A DNA stretch of 18,882 bases from Candidatus Izemoplasma sp. (GTDB taxonomy: Bacteria; Bacillota_I; Bacilli_A; Izemoplasmatales; Izemoplasmataceae), in the NCBI GenBank assembly GCA_007116205.1, contig SKIY01000104.1:1-18882 (forward strand), given 5' to 3'. This document shows, one piece after another, positions 1 through 7,121 of this stretch. Position 1 is the stretch's first letter, and every line of letters starts with the position of its first letter. Position numbers and translations under genes: made by a program. A model generated the notes under the pieces. It saw only the letters and a list, made by a program, of their open reading frames with translations, was not told the DNA's origin and searched no databases.

Positions 1-340
1 CTATATCCAAAATAGTCGCCAAATGTTGATCCGCCTGAATCAGTTCAAAAGCTATCAACACATTTTTTACCTTTCCACCCATAGCTTCAACTTCTCCTGT
101 AAACCCCGTAAACACATCAAAAGGCTTAAACAGTTTACGGTCTACCGTAAACAACCCAGCCTTATCAACCCGGCGAATTTTTCCATATAATATTAACTCA
201 TCCACCGCTTTCTTAACCGTTCCCTTAGACACATTAAAACGCTTTACCATTTCATTTTCACTCGGTAACTTTGCATTCGGTGGTAGTGTTGCAATCGTCT
301 CAAGCAACGCTTCTACCAATCTTTTATATTTAGGAATCAT
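1..340 (-). CDS. GntR-family transcriptional regulator (HutC/NagR type), partial
   Basis: About 113 residues are visible; the C-terminal part runs off the left edge. Residues 1-70 form a winged-helix DNA-binding domain: MIPKYKRLVEALLE, then LPSENEMVKRFNVSKGTVKKA-like helices typical of GntR (PSE..L/M...F.VS..TV) and a wing near residues 60-72. After residue 75 the start of a UTRA-type effector domain is likely (FDVFTGFTGEVEAMG). The ATG overlaps the nagA stop as ATGA, and GGAGG lies 6 bases upstream. Being coupled to nagA, it most likely senses an amino-sugar phosphate and controls this operon, as NagR/YvoA does in Bacillus; that role is inferred from position. Full-length relatives are about 230-245 residues. 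Confidence 0.88.
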   Translation of the reverse strand, partial: MIPKYKRLVEALLETIATLPPNAKLPSENEMVKRFNVSKGTVKKAVDELILYGKIRRVDKAGLFTVDRKLFKPFDVFTGFTGEVEAMGGKVKNVLIAFELIQADQHLATILDI

Positions 341-1392
341 TCTATACCTCCATAGACTAATTGACCTCTTTTATAAACTGCCTGTATTTCAAAAGCATCA
401 TTTAAAACTAAAAAATCTGCCGTTTTCCCCTTACATAATGAACCAACCTGTTCATCAATACCTAACAGTTTCGCTGGATATAAACTAACCATCTTAACTG
501 TTTCAACAATATCACTTGTGATACCAAGCATATTGATAAAACCACTATTAAGACCCTGACTTGCGCCGATAATAGTTCCTTTATCATTTTTATATACCGG
601 ACAATCAAATTCATTCCGCCACCCCAACAACTGATCACTCACCAAAATCATCTTTCCTTTTTTCAAGCGATAAAGCAACTCAAGCATATCTAAAGATACA
701 TGTTCCTGATCAGCAATAACTTCTATAGTAAACTGATCATCAAGCAACGCTTTATGCAAAAAAGATGTCTCGCGATGATGAACCCCACGCATCGCATTAA
801 AAGCATGCGTAAGATGATTGATTCCTAAACTTTTCGCATACGCAAATGTTTTATAATCACCATCAGTATGCCCCGCAGCAACCTTTACCCTTTCAGGAAG
901 CTGCTGCAAAAACGCACGACCCATACACTCAGGAGCTCCTGTCATCCAAACAATCTTTTCTTTAGCCGCTTGAAAAAGGTCTAAAAAAACAGCGTTATCT
1001 GCCCTAACTATATTAGACGCATCCTGCCCGCCAGCCTTCAAAGGATTTAAAAATGGTCCTTCTAAATGAATACCCCAAAGCGTTTCATCAATATGACGCG
1101 CATAACGACCAAGTTCTTTTTTTAAAACATCCAATTCTTTAGTCAGCGTCGTTGCTAAAAACGTCGTAACACCCTGACTATAGAGCGTAGTCTTTACAGT
1201 CTCTAACTCCATATCCATAGGATGAACATGTATATCAATAAAGCCCGGCACAATAGTAAATTTCGCCTTCTTTACATTGTTGCTTGCAGAATCATTGCGA
1301 CCAACCGCTATAATCTTATCTTGATCATATTGTAAAAACCCATCCTCAACAATCTCCGATTCTAGGATGAGCCTAACATTATTCAATATCAT
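337..1392 (-). CDS. nagA: N-acetylglucosamine-6-phosphate deacetylase-like amidohydrolase, divergent
   Basis: Predicted to remove the acetyl group from GlcNAc-6-phosphate in the cytoplasm, feeding amino sugars into glycolysis or wall synthesis. It has the NagA metal-site landmarks: HLEGPF with Glu111, AGHTDG with His175, THAFNAM with His196 and catalytic Asp253 in LVSDQ. The N-terminal metal-binding strand reads PGFIDIHVHPMD (49-60) instead of the usual H-x-HG. IADQEH (227-231) replaces the usual IADGxH, and SDQLLG replaces TDAM. At 351 residues it is shorter than typical NagA (about 380). Start and stop both overlap neighbours as ATGA, giving tight coupling with the PII-like gene upstream and the GntR gene downstream. 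No clear SD precedes it. No nagB is in the window. A related N-acyl amino-sugar deacetylase activity is possible. Confidence 0.85.
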   Translation of the reverse strand: MILNNVRLILESEIVEDGFLQYDQDKIIAVGRNDSASNNVKKAKFTIVPGFIDIHVHPMDMELETVKTTLYSQGVTTFLATTLTKELDVLKKELGRYARHIDETLWGIHLEGPFLNPLKAGGQDASNIVRADNAVFLDLFQAAKEKIVWMTGAPECMGRAFLQQLPERVKVAAGHTDGDYKTFAYAKSLGINHLTHAFNAMRGVHHRETSFLHKALLDDQFTIEVIADQEHVSLDMLELLYRLKKGKMILVSDQLLGWRNEFDCPVYKNDKGTIIGASQGLNSGFINMLGITSDIVETVKMVSLYPAKLLGIDEQVGSLCKGKTADFLVLNDAFEIQAVYKRGQLVYGGIE

Positions 1393-1712
1393 TTTAAAGC
1401 ATCAAGCGGTGTCAATCCTCGTACTGCCTCAACATCCAAAACAAACATAATTCCTTTGCCTGGTGTATCAATATCCAAAGACTTTCGTATCTCATCTAAC
1501 ACCGCTTCTACCTTGTCTTTTTCAATCAAAGTTAAAACAATTTCTTTTTCAGGTTCAATTAAAGCCCCAAATAACTTTTTCGACTCATAAACAGACGATC
1601 CTCGGCCCGAAACAATCGTTCCCCCGCGTGCTCCTTTACGGCGCGCAGCCGCAACGACATCACTCCCTGTTCCACGTTTTGTTACCGTTACAATACATTG
1701 ATGATTACCCAC
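1389..1712 (-). CDS. PII-like (GlnB-fold) signalling protein, copy 2
   Basis: A 107-residue protein of the PII superfamily, normally a small trimer that binds ATP/ADP and regulates a partner. It shows a beta-strand start CIVTVTKRG (6-14), a short T-loop region SGRGSSVYESKKLFGALI (35-52), then EKEIVLTLI, and PGKGIMFVLDV (84-94), matching the nucleotide-binding PG.GK.FV region of PII. The classical T-loop tyrosine context for uridylylation is absent, so it fits the atypical PII groups better than GlnB/GlnK. The start is GTG, with AGGAGGT 6 bases upstream overlapping the stop of the previous gene. It aligns without gaps to the neighbouring PII-like protein at the N-terminus. Its target is unknown; no ammonium transporter or glutamine synthetase is nearby. 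Confidence 0.8.
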   Translation of the reverse strand: MGNHQCIVTVTKRGTGSDVVAAARRKGARGGTIVSGRGSSVYESKKLFGALIEPEKEIVLTLIEKDKVEAVLDEIRKSLDIDTPGKGIMFVLDVEAVRGLTPLDALK

Positions 1713-1723
1713 ACAAATACCTC

Positions 1724-2050
1724 CTAAAGATAATCTAGTCTGTGAAGGGCGCCAAACACTTGATCGACATCCACCACAAACATAACCCCAGTATTCTTTT
1801 TATGCATCTTGCCAATGTCCATAAATAAATCTTGTATCGCCGAAACGTCTTTTTCATCAATTAAACTAATCATAACATCACGTTCCGTATCGTAGGTCAA
1901 TCCAACAAACGACTCAATCATCGCTTGTGGTACCGTTCCTTTTCCATGTAAAAGCATCGTCCCATGACTAATTTCCTTAGGAATAGACCGAATCATTTTT
2001 TTTACATGACCACGTTTAATAATCGTAATCAATACTTTCTTCTTATCCAA
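1724..2050 (-). CDS. PII-like (GlnB-fold) signalling protein, copy 1
   Basis: First gene of the operon. A 108-residue PII-like protein, MDKKKVLITIIKRG at the N-terminus, aligning residue for residue with MGNHQCIVTVTKRG of the next gene. A T-loop-like segment HGKGTVPQAMIESFVGL spans 35-51, followed by ERDVMISLID and NTGVMFVVDVD (86-96). I chose the TTG at 2050 over the ATG at 2068. GGGGTGG lies just before the TTG, the TTG gives the matching N-terminus, and the ATG would sit only about 10 bases from the predicted transcription start with no SD. It lacks the PGKG seen in copy 2, so the two may differ in nucleotide binding and could form hetero-oligomers (inference). Function in the amino-sugar operon is unknown. 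Confidence 0.78.
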   Translation of the reverse strand: MDKKKVLITIIKRGHVKKMIRSIPKEISHGTMLLHGKGTVPQAMIESFVGLTYDTERDVMISLIDEKDVSAIQDLFMDIGKMHKKNTGVMFVVDVDQVFGALHRLDYL

Positions 2051-2083
2051 AACACCACCCCAAATCATAAAGAATGATAGCTT

Positions 2084-2113
2084 ATTATATCATAATTCCT
2101 ATGCAACGTTAAA
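2084..2113 (-). promoter_or_regulatory. Promoter of the PII-like/nagA/gntR operon
   Basis: On the minus strand the -35 box TTTAAC (2108-2113) is followed after 18 bases by TATAAT (2084-2089), with the extended -10 element TG one base upstream. The predicted transcription start is near 2077, about 27 bases before the TTG start. The -35 box overlaps the last codons of the PAP2 gene, for which no separate terminator is visible. Confidence 0.65.
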
Positions 2114-3002
2114 AGTTGAATCGTTTAAAAATATATGGATATACCCCAAGACCAACAAAAGCCACTAGGAAATAACGAACAAAATCTAAAATATTCTTAA
2201 CCAAAACATTTGTAATCACAAAATCAAAAATCAGCCCAACGCCAATTAACACTGACCCCATCATAACTAATCCTAAAATATACCTTAACCCTTTTTTCCA
2301 AAGTGGAATATCTAAAGAAAACTTAACATATTTCTTCTCCACCATAACGCCAATCACAATCCCTACTAAAATCCCATACCCTTTAAAAAAATCATTTGCA
2401 GAAACACTATTTGCTAAAATAAAGTAAAACGGCAAAAACAGCAATAATGTCACTAAGTAAAACTTATGTAAAGCGCCCATATCGTCTGCATATTTACGAG
2501 AAAAATAATGCATGACAAAAGCAATTAAAATCGCAATCACTGCCCCTGCAACAACATCTTGAATATAATGCACACCCAAATACATTCGGCTAAACATCAT
2601 CAAAATCGTAATAATCGATGCAATAATAAACAAATACCGTTTCTTCAAATAAAACGCAAAAGCAAAAAATACACTCGCACTTCCTTGGACATGACCACTC
2701 GGCATCGAATGACCCGTGGCCGTTCCAGGGCGCTTATTCGTCACTTCATCCGGATACGCTTCAAACGGACGTGGATGCGAAAAAATATTTTTAGCAACAT
2801 TATTAAACGTAATACTCGCACCTAAAGTAATTCCTAAAAACTCTCCAAGCCGCTTATTAAGAACCCAATACACAAGCCCAAGCACCATAATATAAAAATA
2901 CTCTTCTCCAAGAATACTGACGCCATCAAAAAAGAAATCCCAAAAAGCATTTTCATACCCTTGTAGCCAACGAATAATCTCTAGTGGAAAATATAATAAC
3001 AT
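2109..3002 (-). CDS. PAP2-family membrane phosphatase
   Basis: An integral membrane phosphatase of 297 residues with the three PAP2 signatures: K-x6-RP at 71-79 (K71, R78, P79), PSGH at 101-104 and SR-x5-H-x3-D at 138-149 (His145, Asp149). Known relatives dephosphorylate lipid phosphates such as undecaprenyl pyrophosphate or phosphatidylglycerophosphate at the outer membrane face; the substrate here cannot be read. Several hydrophobic segments follow the active site (roughly 122-140, 150-167, 180-200, 205-222, 236-260, 268-290), giving more C-terminal membrane spans than minimal BcrC-type enzymes. ATG start with GAGGATG about 8 bases upstream. It is transcribed alone, just downstream of the hydrolase terminator, with a possible own promoter at 3066-3094. 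Confidence 0.88.
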   Translation of the reverse strand: MLLYFPLEIIRWLQGYENAFWDFFFDGVSILGEEYFYIMVLGLVYWVLNKRLGEFLGITLGASITFNNVAKNIFSHPRPFEAYPDEVTNKRPGTATGHSMPSGHVQGSASVFFAFAFYLKKRYLFIIASIITILMMFSRMYLGVHYIQDVVAGAVIAILIAFVMHYFSRKYADDMGALHKFYLVTLLLFLPFYFILANSVSANDFFKGYGILVGIVIGVMVEKKYVKFSLDIPLWKKGLRYILGLVMMGSVLIGVGLIFDFVITNVLVKNILDFVRYFLVAFVGLGVYPYIFKRFNF

Positions 3003-3065
3003 TTGCGTTCATCCTCTCATGAATTACTTCAAAAATGTAGAAGCATTATGATCTCCCTATATACC

Positions 3066-3094
3066 ATTTAACAGGGTTAAACCTATTGTATCAA
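3066..3094 (-). promoter_or_regulatory. Possible PAP2 gene promoter with an overlapping inverted repeat
   Basis: The minus strand has TTGATA (3089-3094), a 17-base spacer and TTAAAT (3066-3071). A perfect 6-base inverted repeat with a 3-base spacer, TTTAACAGGGTTAAA at 3067-3081, covers the -10 box and part of the spacer, as an operator would. The -10 match is modest. Confidence 0.35.
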
Positions 3095-3100
3095 ATACTT

Positions 3101-3127
3101 AAGAAAAAGCGCAAGTCTTTGCGCTTT
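3101..3127 (-). terminator. Rho-independent terminator of the hydrolase/acetyltransferase operon
   Basis: A perfect 9-base stem, AAAGCGCAA (3106-3114) with TTGCGCTTT (3119-3127) around loop GTCT, is followed on the minus strand by a T-run (TTTTTCTT). The hairpin begins at the last base of the hydrolase stop codon. Confidence 0.92.
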
Positions 3128-3837
3128 CACTCGATAAACTCTATTATCGACAAAACCACAAGAACATGTTGTTCAGCACGTGTAATACGTGCCTGTCCAT
3201 CACCACGTTGTGTTCCATAGTATCCAAACTGCGCATGGTTCCCACCAAGAATCATTTGAAAAATCGTATCAGCAGGCAATAAATCTTTTCTCTCATCATA
3301 ATGTTCCCAGTTTATTACTTCATCAAACTCAGCCGTGATTGACAACACAGGCAAATCTTCATTAGAAATATCTACACCACTAGGAAAATAACTCCCCAAT
3401 AACACCAACCCATCCAACTTATCAAAATCAACATACGCTAAACTTGCACCACCCAATGAGTGACCAACACCATACCACGGGTAATCACTAGGAAAAGTGT
3501 CAACGATGTCATTAAAAGCACTTCTATTTAATATCGCTAAATTTAAAGGCATACGTACAATAAAAACACGATAGCCCTCTTCATGTAAAAGATTCGCTAA
3601 CATAGCATACGCATGTGCCTCAACTAAGCCACCAGGATAAATAACAATATTTCCCTTATATGTCTCTTGATCAAAAACAATAACATTGTTTTCTTCATAA
3701 ACATATTCGCGTTCCAATATTGCGTCCATATCATCCATTGCTTCTTGTGTCATCGCCATGATAACAATCAAGCCAATAATACCTAGTAACAAAATCGCAC
3801 TAGCGAAGCGAAATAACCACCGATAGATATTGTGCAT
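3127..3837 (-). CDS. Membrane-anchored alpha/beta hydrolase
   Basis: A 236-residue alpha/beta hydrolase of the Abhydrolase_5-like group. A single N-terminal hydrophobic segment (about 12-29) likely anchors it, placing the catalytic domain outside the cytoplasm. The nucleophile elbow is GHSLGG with Ser127. The oxyanion/first-loop region is IVIYPGGLVEAHAY (65-78), the probable acid is Asp172 in TAEFDEV and the catalytic His is 201 in GGNHAQFG. Family members are esterases or lipases, and several sit in cell-envelope contexts; no substrate can be assigned. The ATG follows the stop of the upstream acetyltransferase gene by one base (TAG-T-ATG), so the two are co-translated. It ends inside its own terminator. 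Confidence 0.85.
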   Translation of the reverse strand: MHNIYRWLFRFASAILLLGIIGLIVIMAMTQEAMDDMDAILEREYVYEENNVIVFDQETYKGNIVIYPGGLVEAHAYAMLANLLHEEGYRVFIVRMPLNLAILNRSAFNDIVDTFPSDYPWYGVGHSLGGASLAYVDFDKLDGLVLLGSYFPSGVDISNEDLPVLSITAEFDEVINWEHYDERKDLLPADTIFQMILGGNHAQFGYYGTQRGDGQARITRAEQHVLVVLSIIEFIE

Positions 3838-3838
3838 A

Positions 3839-4387
3839 CTATCGTTTCTGCATTGGCATACGTTTAGCCATCATAATATCTGGTTTATTCAACCCGTTCG
3901 CATCGGGAATAACCCCAACAATTTTAAACCCCATCTTTTCATAAAACGCATACGGATGCCGATCAAGGTTTTCTATATTCGCAATTGCAGTAAACGTATC
4001 CTCATATAAATCCACTTGCGACAAACTCGTACGATCAAACTCATCATCCGTCCCTAAATAAAGTGTAACACATCCTTTAGCACGCATACTGTCTTCTAAT
4101 GTTTCATACAAAGCACGTCCAATTCCTTTTCCTTGATACGTCTTCGTAACAGCAAGTGGGTGTAGTTCCCACCCCGTATGCGCATATTGTGCTTTGGCAC
4201 CAATAACACCAACAATCTCATCTTCAACTTCTGCAACAAGCACCACAAAATCACCAATACAAAGCGATTTAGCTTCTTCAAAAGCTTCTTCAAGATTTCG
4301 ATAAGCATGTGGAAAAGCTTCGTGTAACAGCGCTGCAACACGCTTTAATGCTGAATGCTTTGTCCCATCAAGTTTATATATTTTCAT
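3839..4387 (-). CDS. GNAT acetyltransferase resembling aminoglycoside 6'-N-acetyltransferase AAC(6')-Ii
   Basis: An acetyl-CoA-dependent N-acetyltransferase of 182 residues. The acetyl-CoA loop is QGKGIGR (85-91). The stretch TGWELHPLAV (71-80), LGTDDEF (111-117), SLSQVDLYEDTF (121-132), NIENLDRHPYAFYEKMGF (137-154) and the tail GVIPDANGLNKPDIMMAKR are, from memory, highly similar in order and sequence to the intrinsic AAC(6')-Ii of Enterococcus faecium. That enzyme acetylates the 6' amino group of several aminoglycosides and is chromosomal. Whether this one acts on drugs or on a cell metabolite or protein is open. The start has GAGGAGG 5 bases upstream. It is the first gene of a two-gene operon with a membrane-anchored hydrolase, which is not an obvious resistance context. 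Confidence 0.85.
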   Translation of the reverse strand: MKIYKLDGTKHSALKRVAALLHEAFPHAYRNLEEAFEEAKSLCIGDFVVLVAEVEDEIVGVIGAKAQYAHTGWELHPLAVTKTYQGKGIGRALYETLEDSMRAKGCVTLYLGTDDEFDRTSLSQVDLYEDTFTAIANIENLDRHPYAFYEKMGFKIVGVIPDANGLNKPDIMMAKRMPMQKR

Positions 4388-4436
4388 AACGTCCTCCTCA
4401 TCAACCTATAAAGACTTATAAAACCATCTTATGTTT

Positions 4437-4445
4437 AGTATATCA
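4437..4445 (-). promoter_or_regulatory. Extended -10 promoter of the acetyltransferase/hydrolase operon
   Basis: The minus strand reads TGATATACT, an extended -10 element. No good -35 box lies 16-18 bases upstream. The predicted leader to the ATG at 4387 is about 40 bases. Confidence 0.4.
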
Positions 4446-4482
4446 TTTTTAACACTTAAAACCCTTTGTATTCCTTATTTTC

Positions 4483-4511
4483 TTGACACAAAAACAATTA
4501 ATTATTACTAT
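4483..4511 (+). promoter_or_regulatory. Promoter of the ABC exporter operon
   Basis: A perfect -35 TTGACA (4483-4488), a 17-base spacer and TACTAT (4506-4511); a TATAAA is staggered three bases further on. The ATPase start codon lies about 30 bases downstream of the expected transcription start. Confidence 0.65.
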
Positions 4512-4547
4512 AAAGCTATTGATAAAGCATTTACAAAGGAGCCGCTT

Positions 4548-5438
4548 ATGATCGAAATTAAAAATCTTACCAAATCGTACGGAACCAACAAAGGTGTTTT
4601 TAATCTAGACTTAACTGTACAAAAAGGCGAAGTCTTTGGTTTTTTAGGTCCGAATGGCGCCGGAAAAACCACCACAATCAGACATTTACTTGGATTTATA
4701 ACGCCAGACAATGGTACCGTAAAAATCGCTGGTAAAGACTGTTTTAAAGAAGCTCATACAATACAAAAAGATTTGGGTTATATTGCAGGTGAAATTGCTT
4801 TTTTCAACCATATGAAAGGCGCAGAATTTTTGCATTTTATTGCAAAGATGCGCGCACTAAGTAATCTCGATAAAATGCATTCTTTAATCGAATTTTTAGA
4901 ACTCGATATCCATGTCAAAATTCGCAAAATGAGCAAAGGTATGAAACAAAAACTCGGTATTGTTGCGGCGTTAATGCACGACCCAAAAATACTTATTTTA
5001 GATGAGCCAACAAGCGGCTTAGACCCCTTAATGCAAAACAAGTTTGTTGAGCTTATTAAACGCGAGAAAAAACAAGGTAAGACAATACTTATGTCTTCAC
5101 ACAATTTTGAAGAAATTGAACGCACCTGTGATAGGGCACTCATTATTAAAAACGGTAAGAAAATGGCCCTTTCAAATATCAAAGACCTTAAAAATGTTGA
5201 ACGGAAAATATTTTATGTCGCTTTACAAAACACAAAGGATAAAGACATAATACTGAAGAGTGATTTAAAAATCATCAAACAAAACCATACTGATTTTGAA
5301 ATAGAGGTTAGTGGTAATTTAGACTATTTTATCGATGTATTATCTACTTGTAAAATTAAATCATTAGATATCAAAAAGCAACAATTAGAACAAGTTTTTA
5401 TGGACTATTATAAAGAAGGTGGTGGTAAGGATGATTAA
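4548..5438 (+). CDS. ABC-2 type transporter ATP-binding protein
   Basis: A cytoplasmic ATPase subunit (296 residues) that powers the permease encoded next. Motifs are in canonical order: Walker A GPNGAGKTT (34-42), signature SKGMKQK (129-135), Walker B ILILDEP (148-154), D-loop SGLDP (156-160) and the H-loop His185 in MSSHN. The C-terminal about 80 residues form the accessory region seen in BcrA/NatA-like exporters. The start at 4548 is preceded by AAAGGAG with a 6-base gap; an open frame extends upstream to 4431 but crosses the promoter and is not coding. It is on the opposite strand to most genes here. Relatives export drugs, bacitracin-like peptides, sodium or lipids, so the substrate is undetermined. 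Confidence 0.93.
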   Translation: MIEIKNLTKSYGTNKGVFNLDLTVQKGEVFGFLGPNGAGKTTTIRHLLGFITPDNGTVKIAGKDCFKEAHTIQKDLGYIAGEIAFFNHMKGAEFLHFIAKMRALSNLDKMHSLIEFLELDIHVKIRKMSKGMKQKLGIVAALMHDPKILILDEPTSGLDPLMQNKFVELIKREKKQGKTILMSSHNFEEIERTCDRALIIKNGKKMALSNIKDLKNVERKIFYVALQNTKDKDIILKSDLKIIKQNHTDFEIEVSGNLDYFIDVLSTCKIKSLDIKKQQLEQVFMDYYKEGGGKDD

Positions 5439-6231
5439 GGCTTTACTAACACATAACATAAAGAGTAATTATAAAATATTTCTTATCTTCCTTGCTGTTA
5501 TGACAATGTATTCTAGCATCATCATCGGGATGTATGACCCCGACGATGCTGCTGCTATCGAAGCGATGATGGACCTCATGCCCGAAGCGCTGATGAACGC
5601 GATGAACTTTACAATCATATCGGGTGACCTCATTGGATTTATTGGTGGGTATTATTATGGGTTTATCATTGTCTTATTCCCAATGATTTTTACAATCATC
5701 TTAAGCTTTAAACTCATGGGTAAAATAATTGATGATGGATCTATCGCATTCATATTATCTACCCCACACACAAGAAAAAGTATGATTATTACACAAATAT
5801 CAACTTTAATTCTCAATATTTTTACTTTGTTGTTTGCTACAACCATTATCGGGATGCTACTTACAGAAATAATGTTTGCAGGATTATTAGATATACAAGT
5901 TTATATCCTACTAAATGTCGGTGCCTTCTTACTGTTTTTTGCAATCGGCAGTATCACATTTTTCTGTTCTACCGTTTTCAACGAAGCAAAAAACGCGATT
6001 GGTTTAAGTATTGCTGTTCCCGTTGGTTTCTTCATTATCGACATGCTAGCGAGCGTCAGTGAAGACATCGCTTTTCTTAGATTTTTTTCAATATTTACCT
6101 TGTATGACAATATCGCCATTGTTACGGGTGAGGCTTGGATTTGGCTACAATTTTTAGCATTGTTAGCCATCGGGATTTTCCTGTTCATCGGCAGTACAAT
6201 AGTTTTTTTAAAGAAAGATTTAACCATATAA
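5431..6231 (+). CDS. ABC-2 type transporter permease
   Basis: A membrane subunit of 266 residues with six predicted spans (about 16-33, 75-95, 122-147, 155-180, 189-207 and 238-260). The first large loop carries an acidic stretch MYDPDDAAAIEAMMDLMPEA (34-53). The cytoplasmic motif LSTPHTRKSMII (109-120) is typical of ABC-2 permeases, lying where they touch the ATPase. The ATG at 5431 overlaps the ATPase stop by 8 bases. It is preferred over the GTG at 5419 because AAGGTGG lies at normal distance from the ATG. The gene ends in a strong terminator. Together the pair forms a homodimeric-type exporter; no dedicated histidine kinase/response regulator or peptide gene is adjacent. Confidence 0.9.
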   Translation: MIKALLTHNIKSNYKIFLIFLAVMTMYSSIIIGMYDPDDAAAIEAMMDLMPEALMNAMNFTIISGDLIGFIGGYYYGFIIVLFPMIFTIILSFKLMGKIIDDGSIAFILSTPHTRKSMIITQISTLILNIFTLLFATTIIGMLLTEIMFAGLLDIQVYILLNVGAFLLFFAIGSITFFCSTVFNEAKNAIGLSIAVPVGFFIIDMLASVSEDIAFLRFFSIFTLYDNIAIVTGEAWIWLQFLALLAIGIFLFIGSTIVFLKKDLTI

Positions 6232-6260
6232 AAGAGCTTGCAGAATTGCAAGCTCTTTTT
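6231..6260. terminator. Terminator shared by the ABC operon and the AadK-like operon
   Basis: A perfect 12-base stem, AAAGAGCTTGCA (6231-6242) and TGCAAGCTCTTT (6247-6258), around loop GAAT. It is T-rich on both strands after the stem, so it can stop plus-strand transcription of the permease and minus-strand transcription of the gene ending at 6276. The stem begins at the last base of the permease stop codon. Confidence 0.92.
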
Positions 6261-6275
6261 ACACATAACATGAAA

Positions 6276-7121
6276 TTATAACATTTTTTTTATATACGTA
6301 CTAACCTTTTCATGCGTTTCATCATCAAATGTAAAATGCTTTTCTTTTGCAACGCGATGCCCGTAATCCTTAAACAAATCCATAAGCAATACAAGTGTTT
6401 CTTTAATCGCTTTATCTTTGGCTGGTGCATATGTATCTAAATATGCTTCATACGCATCGGTTTCTAATAATCTGTGATAATATTTTTTATGTTTCCCAAC
6501 ACTAACGCGATAACTATGCATTGCTCCTATATACCAATCTATCATACCTTCTAAACACTGTCTTAATAGTCCCACATATACCATTGCGTCAGTAATTTCG
6601 CTACGCTTTAAACCTTTTATAACACTTGGAACCAACCAAAAGAACTCATTCATACAGCTATTGAAAATGGCCTCGTTCGGTTCTTTAACGTAATAATGCG
6701 CTTCTGTTTGCGTTGGCATACGATCAACTCTATTATCTTTATCAAGCCAAAGCAATGCCAACCCATCTGAGTCCACAGTGACATCTCTTACCATCTTGCT
6801 GACATCTTTTATCGTTAAATCTATGCGATTTCCATCCTCGAACAACATCAACCAAACATAAACATTACTTCTATCGTCTTTATGAAATATAAAATCTTCC
6901 GTTGTTTGCATTAAAAAACGTTTACCGAACACATCAATCCACTGATTGTCTTTTGGAAACGACTCAAAATCATCTACATAATAAACAATATCATAATCCA
7001 TAAACTGATCGCGTAAAGCATTTGGATTCGCGCGTGATCCATTTAAAACAACACCGCGAATACGTTCATCTTTTTCAGCGACATCTAAAATCAATTGACG
7101 CATTTCTTCAACAGTTCGCAT
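6276..7121 (-). CDS. aadK: Aminoglycoside 6-adenylyltransferase-like protein (AadK/ANT(6) family)
   Basis: A 281-residue nucleotidyltransferase close in sequence and length to Bacillus subtilis AadK, which adenylylates streptomycin at the 6 position. It matches that family from MRTVEEMRQLILDVAEKDER onward, with the NTase motif LNGSRAN (26-32), acidic pair DYD (42-44), IDVFGKR and QTTEDF (62-76), and EDGNRIDLT (95-103) carrying the third acidic residue Asp101. The C-terminal helical domain (about 150-281) includes the NEFFW and KGLKRSE segments. The SD AAAGGGG precedes the ATG, and the 5' end overlaps ogt by 14 bases, forming a grpB-ogt-aadK operon. Nothing around it looks mobile, so it is probably intrinsic. 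Activity on streptomycin is inferred. Confidence 0.88.
   Translation of the reverse strand: MRTVEEMRQLILDVAEKDERIRGVVLNGSRANPNALRDQFMDYDIVYYVDDFESFPKDNQWIDVFGKRFLMQTTEDFIFHKDDRSNVYVWLMLFEDGNRIDLTIKDVSKMVRDVTVDSDGLALLWLDKDNRVDRMPTQTEAHYYVKEPNEAIFNSCMNEFFWLVPSVIKGLKRSEITDAMVYVGLLRQCLEGMIDWYIGAMHSYRVSVGKHKKYYHRLLETDAYEAYLDTYAPAKDKAIKETLVLLMDLFKDYGHRVAKEKHFTFDDETHEKVSTYIKKML

Noticed and set aside
1463..1738. Open frame of about 90 codons on the plus strand opposite the PII-like gene
   Set aside because: It is antisense to a well-supported gene, has no SD and no recognisable domain, and its Tyr/Pro/His/Leu-rich composition reflects the complement of coding sequence. The same applies to other antisense frames such as 11576-11956, 17141-17659 and 17976-18344.
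4431..4547. N-terminal extension of the ABC ATPase
   Set aside because: The upstream frame runs through the TTGACA/TACTAT promoter; the ATG at 4548 has a proper SD and begins at the normal family N-terminus.
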